DNA of 64,000 bases from JARRNJ01 sp037385045 (GTDB lineage: Bacteria > Pseudomonadota > Gammaproteobacteria > JASBUN01): NCBI GenBank assembly GCA_037385045.1, contig JARRNJ010000004.1, forward strand, positions 19,052 through 83,051. The letters run 5' to 3'. Position numbers and translations under genes: made by a program. Of the stretch, positions 17,960-26,413 are shown piece by piece; the first letter of the stretch is position 1, and every line of letters starts with the position of its first letter. The notes under the pieces were generated by a model, which searched no databases, had not been told where the DNA came from, and saw only the letters and a list, made by a program, of their open reading frames with translations.

Positions 17960-17989
17960 TTGACATTACCCCAATCCAACCGGTAGATT
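17960..17989 (+). promoter_or_regulatory. Sigma-70-type promoter for the btuB leader
   Basis: TTGACA (17960-17965, perfect) is followed by an 18-base spacer and TAGATT (17984-17989). The predicted transcription start, near 17996, falls exactly at the 5' side of the cobalamin riboswitch. Confidence 0.7.
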
Positions 17990-17997
17990 GGCTCGCG

Positions 17998-18193
17998 CTT
18001 CAGGTGCTCCCGCGATCCACGCTCGCAGGGAGTGAAACGGGAAGCCGGTGCGTCCCCGCAATGGGCGACAAGGCCGGCGCTGCCCCCGCAACGGTAGACG
18101 AGTCGTGGATCAGCATTACGCCACTATGCGAGCCCGCATGGGAAGGCGCTGATCCCGGATCCTGCATCCGCTCGTGAGCCCGGAGACCGGCCT
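17998..18193 (+). ncRNA. Cobalamin riboswitch
   Basis: Conserved cobalamin-aptamer blocks occur in order: AGGTGCTCC (18002), GGGAGTGAAACGGGAAGCCGGTG (18028-18050), the hallmark GCTGCCCCCGCAACGGTA (18079-18096), GCCACTATGCGAG...GGGAAGGC (18120-18148) and GAGCCCGGAGACCGGCCTG (18176-18194). It lies on the same strand, about 180 bases before btuB, behind a good promoter. Adenosylcobalamin binding would repress btuB expression. The boundaries are approximate. Confidence 0.93.
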
Positions 18194-18376
18194 GACGCCG
18201 GAGCCCGCCCCTGGCGGCGCCTCCGAGTCAGTGCTGCGGAGGGCGGCGCTACCGGGCGATTTCTTGCAGACGTTTCCCGAAGTTCTCCTCCGTAGTCGCA
18301 ACCGAAAACATCGGGCGGTCACCCGAAAGGCGGCCCGGGCGATTGCGCGTGCGGGTCGGCACGCCGAGGAGAAACA

Positions 18377-20197
18377 ATGAGAAAAAGCATTACCGCCTGT
18401 GTATCCCTGTGCCTGCTTTTTGTGCACGGCATGTGCCTGGGCGCCACCGACAACGCCGACACCGTGGTGGTGACCGCGACCCGCACGGCCCAGTCCGCCG
18501 ACCAGACCCTGGCGCCGGTAACAGTGATCACGCGCCAACAGATCGAAAGCCATCCGCAGGCCGATGTTGCCGACCTCCTGCGCTGGGACGCCGGCATCGA
18601 CATCGGCCGCAACGGCGGCATCGGCCAGAGTACCTCGGTGTTCATTCGCGGCGCCGACAGCAACCATACACTGGTGATGATCGACGGCGTGCGCATCAAC
18701 CCCGGCACCATCGGCAGCGCTGCAATCCAGAACATCAGCCCGGACGTCATCGAACGCATTGAAGTGGTGAAGGGACCGCGCTCCACCTTGTACGGCTCCG
18801 ACGCCATCGGCGGCGTGATCAACATCATCACCCGCAAAGCCCGCCCCGGCACCCACTACAGCGGCAGCGTGGGCGGCGGCGCCCATGGCACCCGCAGCGT
18901 CAGCGCGACGGTGGACCACAAGGGCGACACCGGTAGCATCGGCGCCACCTTCAGCGGGCTTTGGAGCGACGGCATTCCCACCCGGACCGGCTCACACCTG
19001 GACCGCGGATACAGCAATCGCACGGCGATGATCTACGGCGGCCGCAGCATCGGCGACAGCCGGCTGCGCTTCAGCCACTGGCAGGCGCAGGGCAGGACGC
19101 AATATCTGGATTTCCTCCTCAATCCGGCGGATCAGGATTATACCAACGCCGTTTCCACCCTGAGTCTGGAAAGCACCCCGAGCCCCGACTGGGTCAGCAC
19201 CGTCAAGCTCAGCCGCGTGCTCGATGAGATCGACCAGAACCAAAGCGCCGATTTCGCCCACACCCAGCGCTACGTCCTCGACTGGCAGAATGACGTGCAG
19301 GTGGGCCAACGCCAACTGGTAACCGCCGGCCTCACCCTGTCCCGGGAAAACACCCGGGCCCGGTCCTCGGGCACGTTCTTCGACGTCGATACCAACGTCA
19401 ACGCCGGATACGTGCAGGACGCCGTACATGTCGGCAAGCATCATCTGCTCGCCGGCCTGCGCTATACCCATCACAGCAGCTTCGGCGGCCACGCCACCGG
19501 CGATCTCGAGTACGGCTACGACCTGCGCCCCCACCTGCGACTGCTGGCCTCGGTCGGCACCGGCTTTCGTGCGCCCGACAGCACCGACCGATTCGGCTAC
19601 GGCGGCAATCCCGACCTCAAGCCCGAAACCTCGCGCAACCTGGAGCTTGGTTTGCGCTATCGCCCCGCCGACAACCAGCACCTCTCGGCATCCGCGTTTC
19701 AGAACGACATCAAGGACCTGATCAACTATGTGGATCCCGATGGCTGGGCGGGTCCGCTGCCCGGCCGCAACATCAACGTGGACCGGGCCCGGATCCGCGG
19801 CCTCGAACTGGAGTACACCTACCACAACGGCCCCTGGGACCTGCGCACCTCCGGCATCGTGCAGAATCCCGTCAACCGGGAAACCGGCCGGCAGCTTGCC
19901 CGGCGCTCCAAGCGCAGCCTGACGGTATCGGTGGACTACCGCCGCGCCGCCTGCGCCTGGGGGTTCGACATCGGCGCCCACAGCCGGCGGCCCGATTCCG
20001 ATTACAGCAACGTCATGCTGGGCGGCTACACCCTGGTCACACTGCGCGGCGAGCACAAACTGACCCGCAGCCTGACGCTTTCAGCCCGCATAGAAAATCT
20101 GCTGGACAAGAACTACCAGCTGGCTTCGGGCTACAACACACCGGGCCGGTCCTTGTACCTGCAACTGCGCTACCAACCGCCCGCCGCGGATCACTGA
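18377..20197 (+). CDS. btuB: TonB-dependent vitamin B12 receptor
   Basis: This 606-residue outer-membrane receptor starts with a signal peptide (residues 1-22). The TonB box DTVVVTATR follows at about 28-36, then a plug domain with LRWDAGIDIGRNGGIGQSTSVFIRGADSNHTLVMIDGVRIN and VVKGPRSTLYGSDAIGGVINIIT. The rest is a beta-barrel that ends in an aromatic-rich strand (SLYLQLRYQPP). BtuB imports cobalamin across the outer membrane. The cobalamin riboswitch upstream supports this substrate. GAGGAGAAACA precedes the ATG. It converges with btuF, with a 7-base overlap. Confidence 0.95.
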   Translation: MRKSITACVSLCLLFVHGMCLGATDNADTVVVTATRTAQSADQTLAPVTVITRQQIESHPQADVADLLRWDAGIDIGRNGGIGQSTSVFIRGADSNHTLVMIDGVRINPGTIGSAAIQNISPDVIERIEVVKGPRSTLYGSDAIGGVINIITRKARPGTHYSGSVGGGAHGTRSVSATVDHKGDTGSIGATFSGLWSDGIPTRTGSHLDRGYSNRTAMIYGGRSIGDSRLRFSHWQAQGRTQYLDFLLNPADQDYTNAVSTLSLESTPSPDWVSTVKLSRVLDEIDQNQSADFAHTQRYVLDWQNDVQVGQRQLVTAGLTLSRENTRARSSGTFFDVDTNVNAGYVQDAVHVGKHHLLAGLRYTHHSSFGGHATGDLEYGYDLRPHLRLLASVGTGFRAPDSTDRFGYGGNPDLKPETSRNLELGLRYRPADNQHLSASAFQNDIKDLINYVDPDGWAGPLPGRNINVDRARIRGLELEYTYHNGPWDLRTSGIVQNPVNRETGRQLARRSKRSLTVSVDYRRAACAWGFDIGAHSRRPDSDYSNVMLGGYTLVTLRGEHKLTRSLTLSARIENLLDKNYQLASGYNTPGRSLYLQLRYQPPAADH

Positions 20198-21105
20198 CCT
20201 GCAGCGGCCGCGCGGGCCCGCTGCAACTGCCGGCACAGGCGCCGCGCGCCCTGCAGGATACGCGGCGTGGCCTGATTGATCAGGTCGGCAGGGATGAAAT
20301 ACAGCTGGCCGTCGCGCACCGCCGCCAGGGCGGGCCAGCGTTTCCAATCATCAAGCCACGGCGGCCGGCGGCCGCCGATGCCGCTGGCAACGATGACCTG
20401 GGGATCCCGCGCCAGCACCGCCTCGATGCCCACCTGAGGGGTAAGGCCACGGGCGTCGGCAAACACGTTGCGGCCGCCGCACAGCCGGATCACGTGGCTG
20501 ATCAGGTGCCGGCCGGCAACGGTCATCAGGGGGCGATTCCAAATCTGGTAGAACACCCGCACCGGACTGCGCCCCGAGTACTCCTTGGCCAACCGGCGGT
20601 ATCCGCGCAGGTACGCATCGATGGCCGGCCGGGCCTGTGCTTCAGCCCCCGCCAGCCGCGCCAGCCGCCGCATGGTGCTCGCCACGCCCATCAGGTTGTG
20701 CGACTCCGAGCGATAAACCGGGATTCCGAACGCGCGCAGCCGCGCCACCTGGCCCCGGGGACTGCCGCTGCCCCAGGCGACGACCAGGTCGGGGCGCATC
20801 GCCACGATGGTCTCCAGATCCAGCGCATCGTAGCGCCCGACCCGGGGAATCGCCCGCGCCGCCGGCGGATAATCGCTGCCGCCGATGGTGCCCACCACGC
20901 GCCCGCCCGCGCCGACGGCGAACAGCACCTCGGTGATGTTGGGAGCGAGACTGACAATGCGCCGGGCTGGATGGGCCAGGGTGATCCAATGTCCGCTGTC
21001 ATCGCGGACCCGGATCTGCGCTTGGGCCTGGAGCACTGGCATGCCGGCCCACAACCACACCAGCAGCAGCCAGGTCCATGTCCTGAATCTGCGATCGCCG
21101 TTCAT
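20191..21105 (-). CDS. btuF: Cobalamin ABC transporter substrate-binding protein
   Basis: This is a 304-residue periplasmic binding protein of the helical-backbone class. After a signal peptide (residues 9-27) comes RIVSLAPNITEVLFAVGAGGRVVGTIGGSDYPPAAR, the standard BtuF/FecB-type start. LDLETIVAMRPDLVVAWGSG and VFYQIWNRPLMTVAGRHLISHVIRLCGGRN follow. I chose the ATG at 21105, where the signal peptide starts. Adjacency to riboswitch-controlled btuB supports cobalamin as ligand. The permease and ATPase (btuCD) are not in the window and must be elsewhere or replaced. Confidence 0.88.
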   Translation of the reverse strand: MNGDRRFRTWTWLLLVWLWAGMPVLQAQAQIRVRDDSGHWITLAHPARRIVSLAPNITEVLFAVGAGGRVVGTIGGSDYPPAARAIPRVGRYDALDLETIVAMRPDLVVAWGSGSPRGQVARLRAFGIPVYRSESHNLMGVASTMRRLARLAGAEAQARPAIDAYLRGYRRLAKEYSGRSPVRVFYQIWNRPLMTVAGRHLISHVIRLCGGRNVFADARGLTPQVGIEAVLARDPQVIVASGIGGRRPPWLDDWKRWPALAAVRDGQLYFIPADLINQATPRILQGARRLCRQLQRARAAAAGQ

Positions 21106-21177
21106 GAGCGCCAAGTCTACCGGAATGTGTACGGCCCGGCGCTGCTCCGTCGTGGACGCCTGTGCCATACTTGAGCC

Positions 21178-21633
21178 ATGAGTACCCCGGCCAAACCCCA
21201 AGTCGTGCCGTTCTGGAAAACCAAGCCGCTGGCGGAGATGACCACCGATGAGTGGGAGTCGCTGTGTGACGGCTGCGGACGCTGCTGCCTGCACAAGCTG
21301 GAAGACATGGATGACGGCGAGGTCTACTACACCAATGTCGCCTGCCGTCTGCTGGACCTCGACCGGTGCCGCTGCACCGACTACGCCAATCGCAGCCGCA
21401 GGGTGCCGGACTGCATTTCACTGAGCGTGGAGCAGTCGCACGAGTTCCGCTGGCTGCCCTCCACCTGCGCCTACCGCCTGCTGTTCGAGGGGCGGGAACT
21501 GCCTGACTGGCATCCGCTGGTCAGCGGCAACCCGGCCACCGTGCGCGAAGCCGGCATTGCAGTGCGGGACATCGCGGTGTCGGAGTACGCGGTGGAGGAT
21601 TTGCGCGAGCATCTGTTGGAGGGGCCGTTGTAG
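21178..21633 (+). CDS. YcgN-type cysteine-cluster protein (UPF0260)
   Basis: This 151-residue protein has the YcgN pattern: FWKTKPLAEMTTDEWESLCDGCGRCCLHKLED, then VACRLLDLDRCRCTDYANR and VPDCISL. Eight or more conserved cysteines suggest a metal or Fe-S site. The function of the family is not established. It is divergent from btuF, with 72 bases between. It is followed by a 17-bp inverted repeat shared with the converging phosphatase gene. Confidence 0.9.
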   Translation: MSTPAKPQVVPFWKTKPLAEMTTDEWESLCDGCGRCCLHKLEDMDDGEVYYTNVACRLLDLDRCRCTDYANRSRRVPDCISLSVEQSHEFRWLPSTCAYRLLFEGRELPDWHPLVSGNPATVREAGIAVRDIAVSEYAVEDLREHLLEGPL

Positions 21634-21635
21634 GC

Positions 21636-21703
21636 CAGGGGAAAGGGAAAAGGGTAAAGAGGAAAACGATCCCTTTCATCTCTACTCTTTTCCCTTTCCC
21701 CTG
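21636..21703. repeat. 17-bp perfect inverted repeat / bidirectional terminator
   Basis: The purine-rich left arm CAGGGGAAAGGGAAAAG (21636-21652) is the exact complement of the right arm at 21687-21703, with a 34-base loop. It lies between convergent genes. The right arm forms the last codons (SRGKGKE) of the phosphatase gene. It may work as a terminator in both directions. Confidence 0.7.
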
Positions 21704-22308
21704 CTCATCCCCCCATGAAACATCAACCGCGGCAGCGCCGCCTCCCCTTCTCCCTGAACCTCAATGCGAGTAATCCCCGCGTTCTGCACCTGGATACGAA
21801 ACAGGTGAGCCGGGGGCATTCCCAGCACGTGACTCAACACCATGCGGATCACGCCGGCATGGCCGACGATCAGGACGTGCCGCCCGGCGTGGCGCCGCAA
21901 CATGTCGTTCCAGGCGCTCACCACCCGCCCCCGGAACGCCGGCAGCGGCTCGGCGCCGGGCGGGCGCTCACTCATCGGGTCGCGCCAGAACCGACGCAGA
22001 ACGTCGGGGTCGTGCGCCGCGACCTGCTCCGCGGTCCGGCCTTCCCAGGCACCGAAGCCGACTTCCTTGAACCGCTCCTCGATCTCCAGCGCCAGCGCCC
22101 GGCGCTGCGAGAGTTCCCGTGCGAATTCCAGGCACCGGCGCAACGGCGAGCTGAGCACAAGGTCCCAGGGAACGTCGCCCGCCACCGCCCGGCGCATTTG
22201 GCGCCAGCCCTTGTCGCTCAACGGATCGTCGAGTTGGCCACGGTACTTGCGCCCGCCCACGGGTTCCCCGTGGCGGATCAGGTCCACGGTTGTGATGACA
22301 TCGCTCAC
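21682..22308 (-). CDS. Histidine phosphatase family protein (possible alpha-ribazole phosphatase)
   Basis: This 208-residue phosphatase of the phosphoglycerate-mutase-like superfamily carries the catalytic motif LIRHGE at about residues 10-15, with SSPLRRCLEFA and the second catalytic His in VLIVGHAGVIRMVL. CobC-type enzymes of this family remove the phosphate from alpha-ribazole phosphate in cobalamin assembly. The proximity of btuB and btuF makes that role plausible but not proven; a general phosphatase is the alternative. The last residues are encoded by an inverted-repeat arm and are probably not functionally constrained. Confidence 0.85.
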   Translation of the reverse strand: MSDVITTVDLIRHGEPVGGRKYRGQLDDPLSDKGWRQMRRAVAGDVPWDLVLSSPLRRCLEFARELSQRRALALEIEERFKEVGFGAWEGRTAEQVAAHDPDVLRRFWRDPMSERPPGAEPLPAFRGRVVSAWNDMLRRHAGRHVLIVGHAGVIRMVLSHVLGMPPAHLFRIQVQNAGITRIEVQGEGEAALPRLMFHGGMSRGKGKE

Positions 22309-22353
22309 GACGCCAACCCCGGCAGCCCGGCCGTCCCGGCCCGCGGAGAATGG

Positions 22354-22895
22354 TTAATGACGGTCCAGAGGGGATTTCGCGGGTTCGGCATGGGACAGGT
22401 ACAATGCCAGTCCGATCAGGGCAATTCCGGCACCGAGATACAGCAGCTCGAGGACGTTGCCGAACTGGATCTCAACCGCACACTCGAAGAACTTCACGAT
22501 CAGGATCATCAGCACCACCTTGCCCAGCCGCGCTTTGAGATCGTCGAGGCTCTCGATCACCAGCACTTTCGATAACGTCTCGGCACCCTGGGCCCGATCG
22601 ATCTTGCTGATGAACAACTCGTACAGGCCCAGCGCGAAAATCAGCATCACCGTAGCCAGCAGATAGCCGTCGACGATCTCCACCACGTGGGTCACCGTGG
22701 CCGAGCGCAAAGCTGCACGCTGGGACTCGAGCAGTGCCGGCGTAGTCCACCAGGTGGATGGACGAGCATGTACCACGCATCCACCGTGGCCATGTAGAAC
22801 ATGGCCACGCCCGACAACAGGCTGGCCACCACCGCGGCCACCACCAGGCGGCTTTCCCACAGCAGGCTCTCGAACAGCTGCTCCAGTTTCTTCAT
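22354..22895 (-). pseudogene. YqhA-family membrane protein, frame-broken
   Basis: The family sequence is split over three frames. MKKLEQLFESLLWESRLVVAA...DAWYMLVH is read from the ATG at 22895. HLVDYAG is read in a second frame near 22765. ALLESQRAALRSATVTHVVEIVDGYLLATVMLIFALGLYELFISKID onwards is read in a third frame to the stop at 22354. Two single extra bases, near 22768 and 22745, explain this. With both corrected the protein would have about 179 residues and 3-4 membrane segments, as expected for YqhA/UPF0114. Function of the family is unknown. The cause may be decay or sequencing error. Confidence 0.72.
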
Positions 22896-22964
22896 TGCCG
22901 CTCAGTACCCCCACACCTGCGTGACGGCTGACAGGCGACCGGCGCCGCCCGGCTCCAGACGCGC

Positions 22965-22988
22965 GAAAGGGCCCCTGAGGGCCCTTTC
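22965..22988 (-). terminator. Terminator hairpin after the LysM lipoprotein gene
   Basis: GAAAGGGCCC-CTGA-GGGCCCTTTC is a perfect 10-bp stem, 35 bases after the LysM gene stop. It is symmetric and could act on either strand. The T-run is short. Confidence 0.6.
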
Positions 22989-23022
22989 GGCTGGCAAACG
23001 AGCCAAGGCTTTGCGTCCAGAT

Positions 23023-23664
23023 TTACTGCCCGGCCAGGTAGGCCTTGTCCGACTCTTCGACCACGCCCAGGCTCCAGGCACCGCGGGTCTTGGCGTGACG
23101 AACCGCCGCATCCACATCAGCAGCGCTGGGATTGGTGTCGATGGTGAAGTTCTGCCCCGGGTAGATCAGATCCGCGTCGTGGATCTTGTCACTGTTGGCC
23201 TTGTAAATCAGCGGCCACTCGTAGGGGTTGTTGTAGATCTCGGACTTGCCTGCGATACGCCACAGCGAATCGCCGCGCATCACCGTGTAGCTGGTGGTAG
23301 CCTTCGGCGCGGCCTGAAGGCCGCGGTTCATGCTTTTTTCCTTATAGTACTGCTGGACCGCCAGATCGCCCTGTTCCTTGGCTTTGTTGGCAAGCTTGAT
23401 GGCTTCGTCGTACTTGCCGTCTTTGTAGGCCTGCTCGGCCTGCTTCAGGATCTTGTCCGAATCACGCCACTCGTAGTCCAGGGCTTTGGCCTTGGCCAGC
23501 GACGCCTTGGCATCGGCAATGGCCTGCTCGGCGGCCTTCGCCTTGGCATTCATCTCGGTGGCCTGGGGCTTCTGGGGCTGCTGCTGCTGGGTCGCGCAGC
23601 CGACGGCCATTCCGAGCGTCAGTACGGCGATCCCTATGATCTTGAGGCTAGGCAGAATCTTCAT
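23023..23664 (-). CDS. LysM-domain lipoprotein
   Basis: This 213-residue lipoprotein has a signal sequence ending in a lipobox (MAVGC, Cys23). A Gln/Pro-rich linker leads to an Ala/Lys-rich helical region of about residues 37-110, which resembles a DUF4398-like coiled segment (KAKAAEQAIADAKASLAKAKAL). The LysM domain begins at about 123 with SYTVMRGDSLWRIAGKSEIYNNPYEWPLIYKANSDKI and ends with DLIYPGQNFTI. It would bind peptidoglycan in the periplasm. A smaller DUF4398-type lipoprotein is encoded just upstream on the same strand, suggesting related envelope functions. Confidence 0.9.
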   Translation of the reverse strand: MKILPSLKIIGIAVLTLGMAVGCATQQQQPQKPQATEMNAKAKAAEQAIADAKASLAKAKALDYEWRDSDKILKQAEQAYKDGKYDEAIKLANKAKEQGDLAVQQYYKEKSMNRGLQAAPKATTSYTVMRGDSLWRIAGKSEIYNNPYEWPLIYKANSDKIHDADLIYPGQNFTIDTNPSAADVDAAVRHAKTRGAWSLGVVEESDKAYLAGQ

Positions 23665-23841
23665 TGTTGTTGACTCCGAAACCGAAATTATTCTTCAGAA
23701 AAGGAAAAAATTGAGCGCCAAGAAAAGCATACATAAATTGAAGCTAACACTCTGATCAGTATAGCGTCAAGATCAGAAATAACTAGATGCCGCGCGGTGT
23801 GACGTGGCGCATGAAATCAACGGGAATTTCCCAGCGGAGCA

Positions 23842-24153
23842 CTATGGCTTCCCCGGGGGATGGTGCTCGAGCGCCTCCTGCCGCGCCGCCAAAGCCTTGC
23901 GCTTGGCCGACAGGGCCGAGTCGCGGGCCCGGCGGAACTCGCCCAACTCCAGCTGCTGCTGCGCCTTCTCGATCAACGTCTGCGCCTGGGCCAGCACGTC
24001 CGGCGAATAATGCTCGGCGCCGGCCTGGCGAGCCGCCTGGATCGCCTGGCGGGCATCGCTCATTTCCTGCACCGGCGCGCCGGCGCAGGCCGCGAGCAAG
24101 CCCGTGGCCAACATCAACAATATGACTTTAAGCCGGAGTCTTTTCCCGATCAT
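23842..24153 (-). CDS. Small DUF4398-type lipoprotein
   Basis: This is a roughly 103-residue lipoprotein. The ATG at 24153 gives MIGKRLRLKVILLMLATGLLAAC, a signal peptide with lipobox LAAC. The mature part is a helical repeat region (MSDARQAIQAARQAGAEHYSPDVLAQAQTLIEKAQQQLELGEFRRARDSALSAKRKALAARQ), the DUF4398 pattern. It corresponds to the N-terminal half of the neighbouring LysM lipoprotein without the LysM domain. Function unknown. The longer in-frame start at 24216 would bury the signal peptide. Confidence 0.8.
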   Translation of the reverse strand: MIGKRLRLKVILLMLATGLLAACAGAPVQEMSDARQAIQAARQAGAEHYSPDVLAQAQTLIEKAQQQLELGEFRRARDSALSAKRKALAARQEALEHHPPGKP

Positions 24154-24272
24154 TACCGGTGCCCTACCCGCTCGCGGCAGGTGGAGGCTAAAATACTGCA
24201 TTCCACCCCATCCCACAAGGCAGACTAAACAGCCGGCCGGCGGCCGTCAAGCAGGCTGATACGCAAAGGAAC

Positions 24273-24647
24273 ATGACCGGAATGGCAGCACAACAACCGC
24301 AGGTCACCATTTACCACAATCCACGTTGCAGCAAGTCCCGCCAGACCCTGGAATTGCTCCAGCAGCAGGGCATCGCGCCGCAGGTGGTCGAATATCTGAA
24401 GGCGCCCCCCGATCACAAGGAGCTGAAAAACATCCTCGCGAAGCTGAACCTGCAGCCGCGCCAGTTGATGCGTACCAAGGAGAGCCTGTACAAGGAACTG
24501 GGCCTGGACGACCCGGCCCTGGATGCCGATGCATTGGTCCAGGCGATGGTGGATCATCCGAAACTCATTGAGCGCCCGATCGTGCTGGCCGGCGGCAAGG
24601 CCGCGCTGGGCCGGCCGCCGGAAAACGTGCTGGAAATCCTCAAATGA
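24273..24647 (+). CDS. ArsC/YfgD-type glutaredoxin-dependent arsenate reductase family protein
   Basis: This 124-residue thioredoxin-fold protein begins TIYHNPRCSKSRQTLELLQ, with the single active-site Cys of the ArsC family. Further signatures are ELKNILAKLNLQPRQLMRTKE and the C-terminal IERPIVLAGGKAALGRPPENVLEIL. With no other ars genes nearby, the YfgD-like housekeeping subfamily is more likely than a true arsenic-resistance enzyme. The next gene (wrbA) starts inside its stop codon (ATGA overlap). Confidence 0.9.
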   Translation: MTGMAAQQPQVTIYHNPRCSKSRQTLELLQQQGIAPQVVEYLKAPPDHKELKNILAKLNLQPRQLMRTKESLYKELGLDDPALDADALVQAMVDHPKLIERPIVLAGGKAALGRPPENVLEILK

Positions 24648-25264
24648 GCGACATCCTGGTCCTTTATTACAGCCGCTACGGCGCCACCGCCGAAATGGCG
24701 CGCCTGATCTGTCACGGCATCGAAGAAGTTGCCGGCATGCAGGCGCGGCTGCGCACGGTGCCGGCGGTGTCCGCGGTGTGCGAAGCCACCGAGGACACGA
24801 TCCCCGAGGCGGGGCCGCCTTACGCCTCCCTGGACGACCTGCGTGAATGCGCGGGGCTGGCGCTGGGCAGTCCCACCCGCTTCGGCAACATGGCGGCGCC
24901 GATGAAATATTTCATCGATTCCACCAGCAGCCTTTGGCTCGGCGGCACCCTGGCCGGCAAGCCGGCCACCGTATTCACCTCCACCTCCAGCATGCACGGC
25001 GGCCAGGAGACGACGCTGCTCAGCATGATGCTGCCCCTGCTGCATCACGGCATGCTGTTGTTGGGGCTCCCCTACAGCGACACCGACCTGCTCACCACCC
25101 GCAGCGGCGGGTCACCCTACGGCAGCAGTCATCTGGCGGGCACCGACAGCAAGCTGCCCCTGACCGACGAGGAAAAGCGCCTGTGCCGGGCCCAGGGCAA
25201 GCGCCTGGCGTTGGCGGCCCAGGCCTTGTGCGGCGCGGACGCAGACCACAGGAAAGTGCGATGA
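24644..25264 (+). CDS. wrbA: NAD(P)H:quinone oxidoreductase, WrbA type
   Basis: This 206-residue flavodoxin-like FMN enzyme reduces quinones by two electrons. The phosphate-binding loop LVLYYSRYGATAEMARLI is at residues 5-22. FMN-contacting segments include GSPTRFGNMAAPMKYFIDST and FTSTSSMHGGQETTLLSM, and the C-terminal pattern PYSDTDLLTTRSGGSPYGSSHLAG is typical of WrbA. It overlaps the arsC-like gene upstream and the DUF2069 gene downstream, both by four bases, forming a tight three-gene operon. Confidence 0.95.
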   Translation: MSDILVLYYSRYGATAEMARLICHGIEEVAGMQARLRTVPAVSAVCEATEDTIPEAGPPYASLDDLRECAGLALGSPTRFGNMAAPMKYFIDSTSSLWLGGTLAGKPATVFTSTSSMHGGQETTLLSMMLPLLHHGMLLLGLPYSDTDLLTTRSGGSPYGSSHLAGTDSKLPLTDEEKRLCRAQGKRLALAAQALCGADADHRKVR

Positions 25265-25629
25265 GCGGCGCCGCCGTTGCGCGCTCGGTCGCTCTCGGCG
25301 GCTACTTCGGGCTGTGGCTGCTGCTGCCGGCCTGGTACGGCTGGCTGTCGCCGCCGGTATACATCGCCGTGGGCCCGGCCCTGGTGTTGCTGCTTATGCC
25401 CTTGGTGTTTCCCCTGCGGGGTCTGCTGCGCGGGACGCTCTACACCTACGCCTGGACCAGCATGTTGTCGCTGCTGTACTTCGCCCACGGCGTCGGCGAA
25501 GCCTGGACGCTGGCCGGCGACCGGCCTTATGGCCTGACCGAAATCGCGCTCAGCCTGATGTGGTTCACCGGCGCCATCCTCTACGTGCGCCTGGGCAAAC
25601 GCGAGCGTCTGCGCGCCCAGCCGCACTAA
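25261..25629 (+). CDS. DUF2069 membrane protein
   Basis: This 122-residue inner-membrane protein has about four hydrophobic segments (residues about 8-27, 32-48, 58-77, 92-110). The sequence LLLPAWYGWLSP...FPLRGLLRGTLYTYAWTSMLSLLYFAHGVGEAW fits DUF2069, which commonly follows wrbA in gammaproteobacteria. I chose the ATG at 25261 because it couples to the wrbA stop. Function unknown. Confidence 0.85.
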   Translation: MSGAAVARSVALGGYFGLWLLLPAWYGWLSPPVYIAVGPALVLLLMPLVFPLRGLLRGTLYTYAWTSMLSLLYFAHGVGEAWTLAGDRPYGLTEIALSLMWFTGAILYVRLGKRERLRAQPH

Positions 25630-25662
25630 CCCGTCGATTGCGCCAGCCGGACGCGGGCCGGC

Positions 25663-26355
25663 CTATTCCCCCAGCGTCGCCTTGATGAACGGCACCGTCA
25701 GCCGCCGCTGCGCCGCCAGCGACGCATGGTCGAGCCGCTCCAGCAAGCCGTACAGGGCGCCCATATCGCGGGCACAGCGGCGCATCAGGTAGCGGCCCGC
25801 TTCCGGCGGCAATTCCAACCCCCGGCCCCGGGCGCGCAATGTCAGGGCGGCGAGTTTCTGGTCGTCGTCCAGAGGCCGGAGCCGGAACACGGCGCCCCAG
25901 CCCAGGCGCGACACCAGATCCGGAAGCCGCAGACCCAGATCCTGGGGCCGGCGGCGGGCCGAGACGGCCAGGTGCCCGCCCAGTTCCCGCAGGCGGTTGA
26001 ACAGGGAAAACAGCGCCATCTCCCACGGCTGAAGCCCGGCAATACGTTCGACGTCGTCCAGGCACACCAGCGCCATGGCCTCCAGTCCATCGAGCATTTC
26101 CGGCTGCAATTCGTCCGCACCGGCCAGGGGTAGATACGCCACGGCGCGCCCGCCAGCCGCGGCCGCGTGGCACGCCGCCTGCAACAGGTGGGTCCTACCG
26201 GTGTCGGGCGCGCCCCACAGATACACCACCGCCGGTTCGGCCCCGGCGGCGCAGGCGTGCAGCGCGTGCACCGCGGCGGCGTTGGGCTGCGGAAAATAAT
26301 TGGCGAAGGTGGCGCTGTCGTTGAGCGCCAGGCCCAGGGGCAGCTGCACCGTCAT
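25663..26355 (-). CDS. hda: DnaA regulatory inactivator Hda
   Basis: This 230-residue AAA+ protein stimulates DnaA-ATP hydrolysis together with the sliding clamp to prevent over-initiation. The N-terminus MTVQLPLGLALND has the clamp-binding QLPLGL motif. WGAPDTGRTHLLQAACH is a Walker A-like loop and ALVCLDDVERIAG is the Walker B region. VSARRRPQDLGLRLPDLVSRLGWGAVFRL is the DnaA-like arginine-finger region. I chose the ATG at 26355 because the clamp motif must be near the N-terminus. It sits downstream of the PerM gene, the usual gammaproteobacterial order. Confidence 0.93.
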   Translation of the reverse strand: MTVQLPLGLALNDSATFANYFPQPNAAAVHALHACAAGAEPAVVYLWGAPDTGRTHLLQAACHAAAAGGRAVAYLPLAGADELQPEMLDGLEAMALVCLDDVERIAGLQPWEMALFSLFNRLRELGGHLAVSARRRPQDLGLRLPDLVSRLGWGAVFRLRPLDDDQKLAALTLRARGRGLELPPEAGRYLMRRCARDMGALYGLLERLDHASLAAQRRLTVPFIKATLGE

Positions 26356-26413
26356 CGGCCGGTGCCCGCCAGCGGCTCGGGCCGGCCATTGCGGCGTTCG
26401 TACAAAACCGCCA

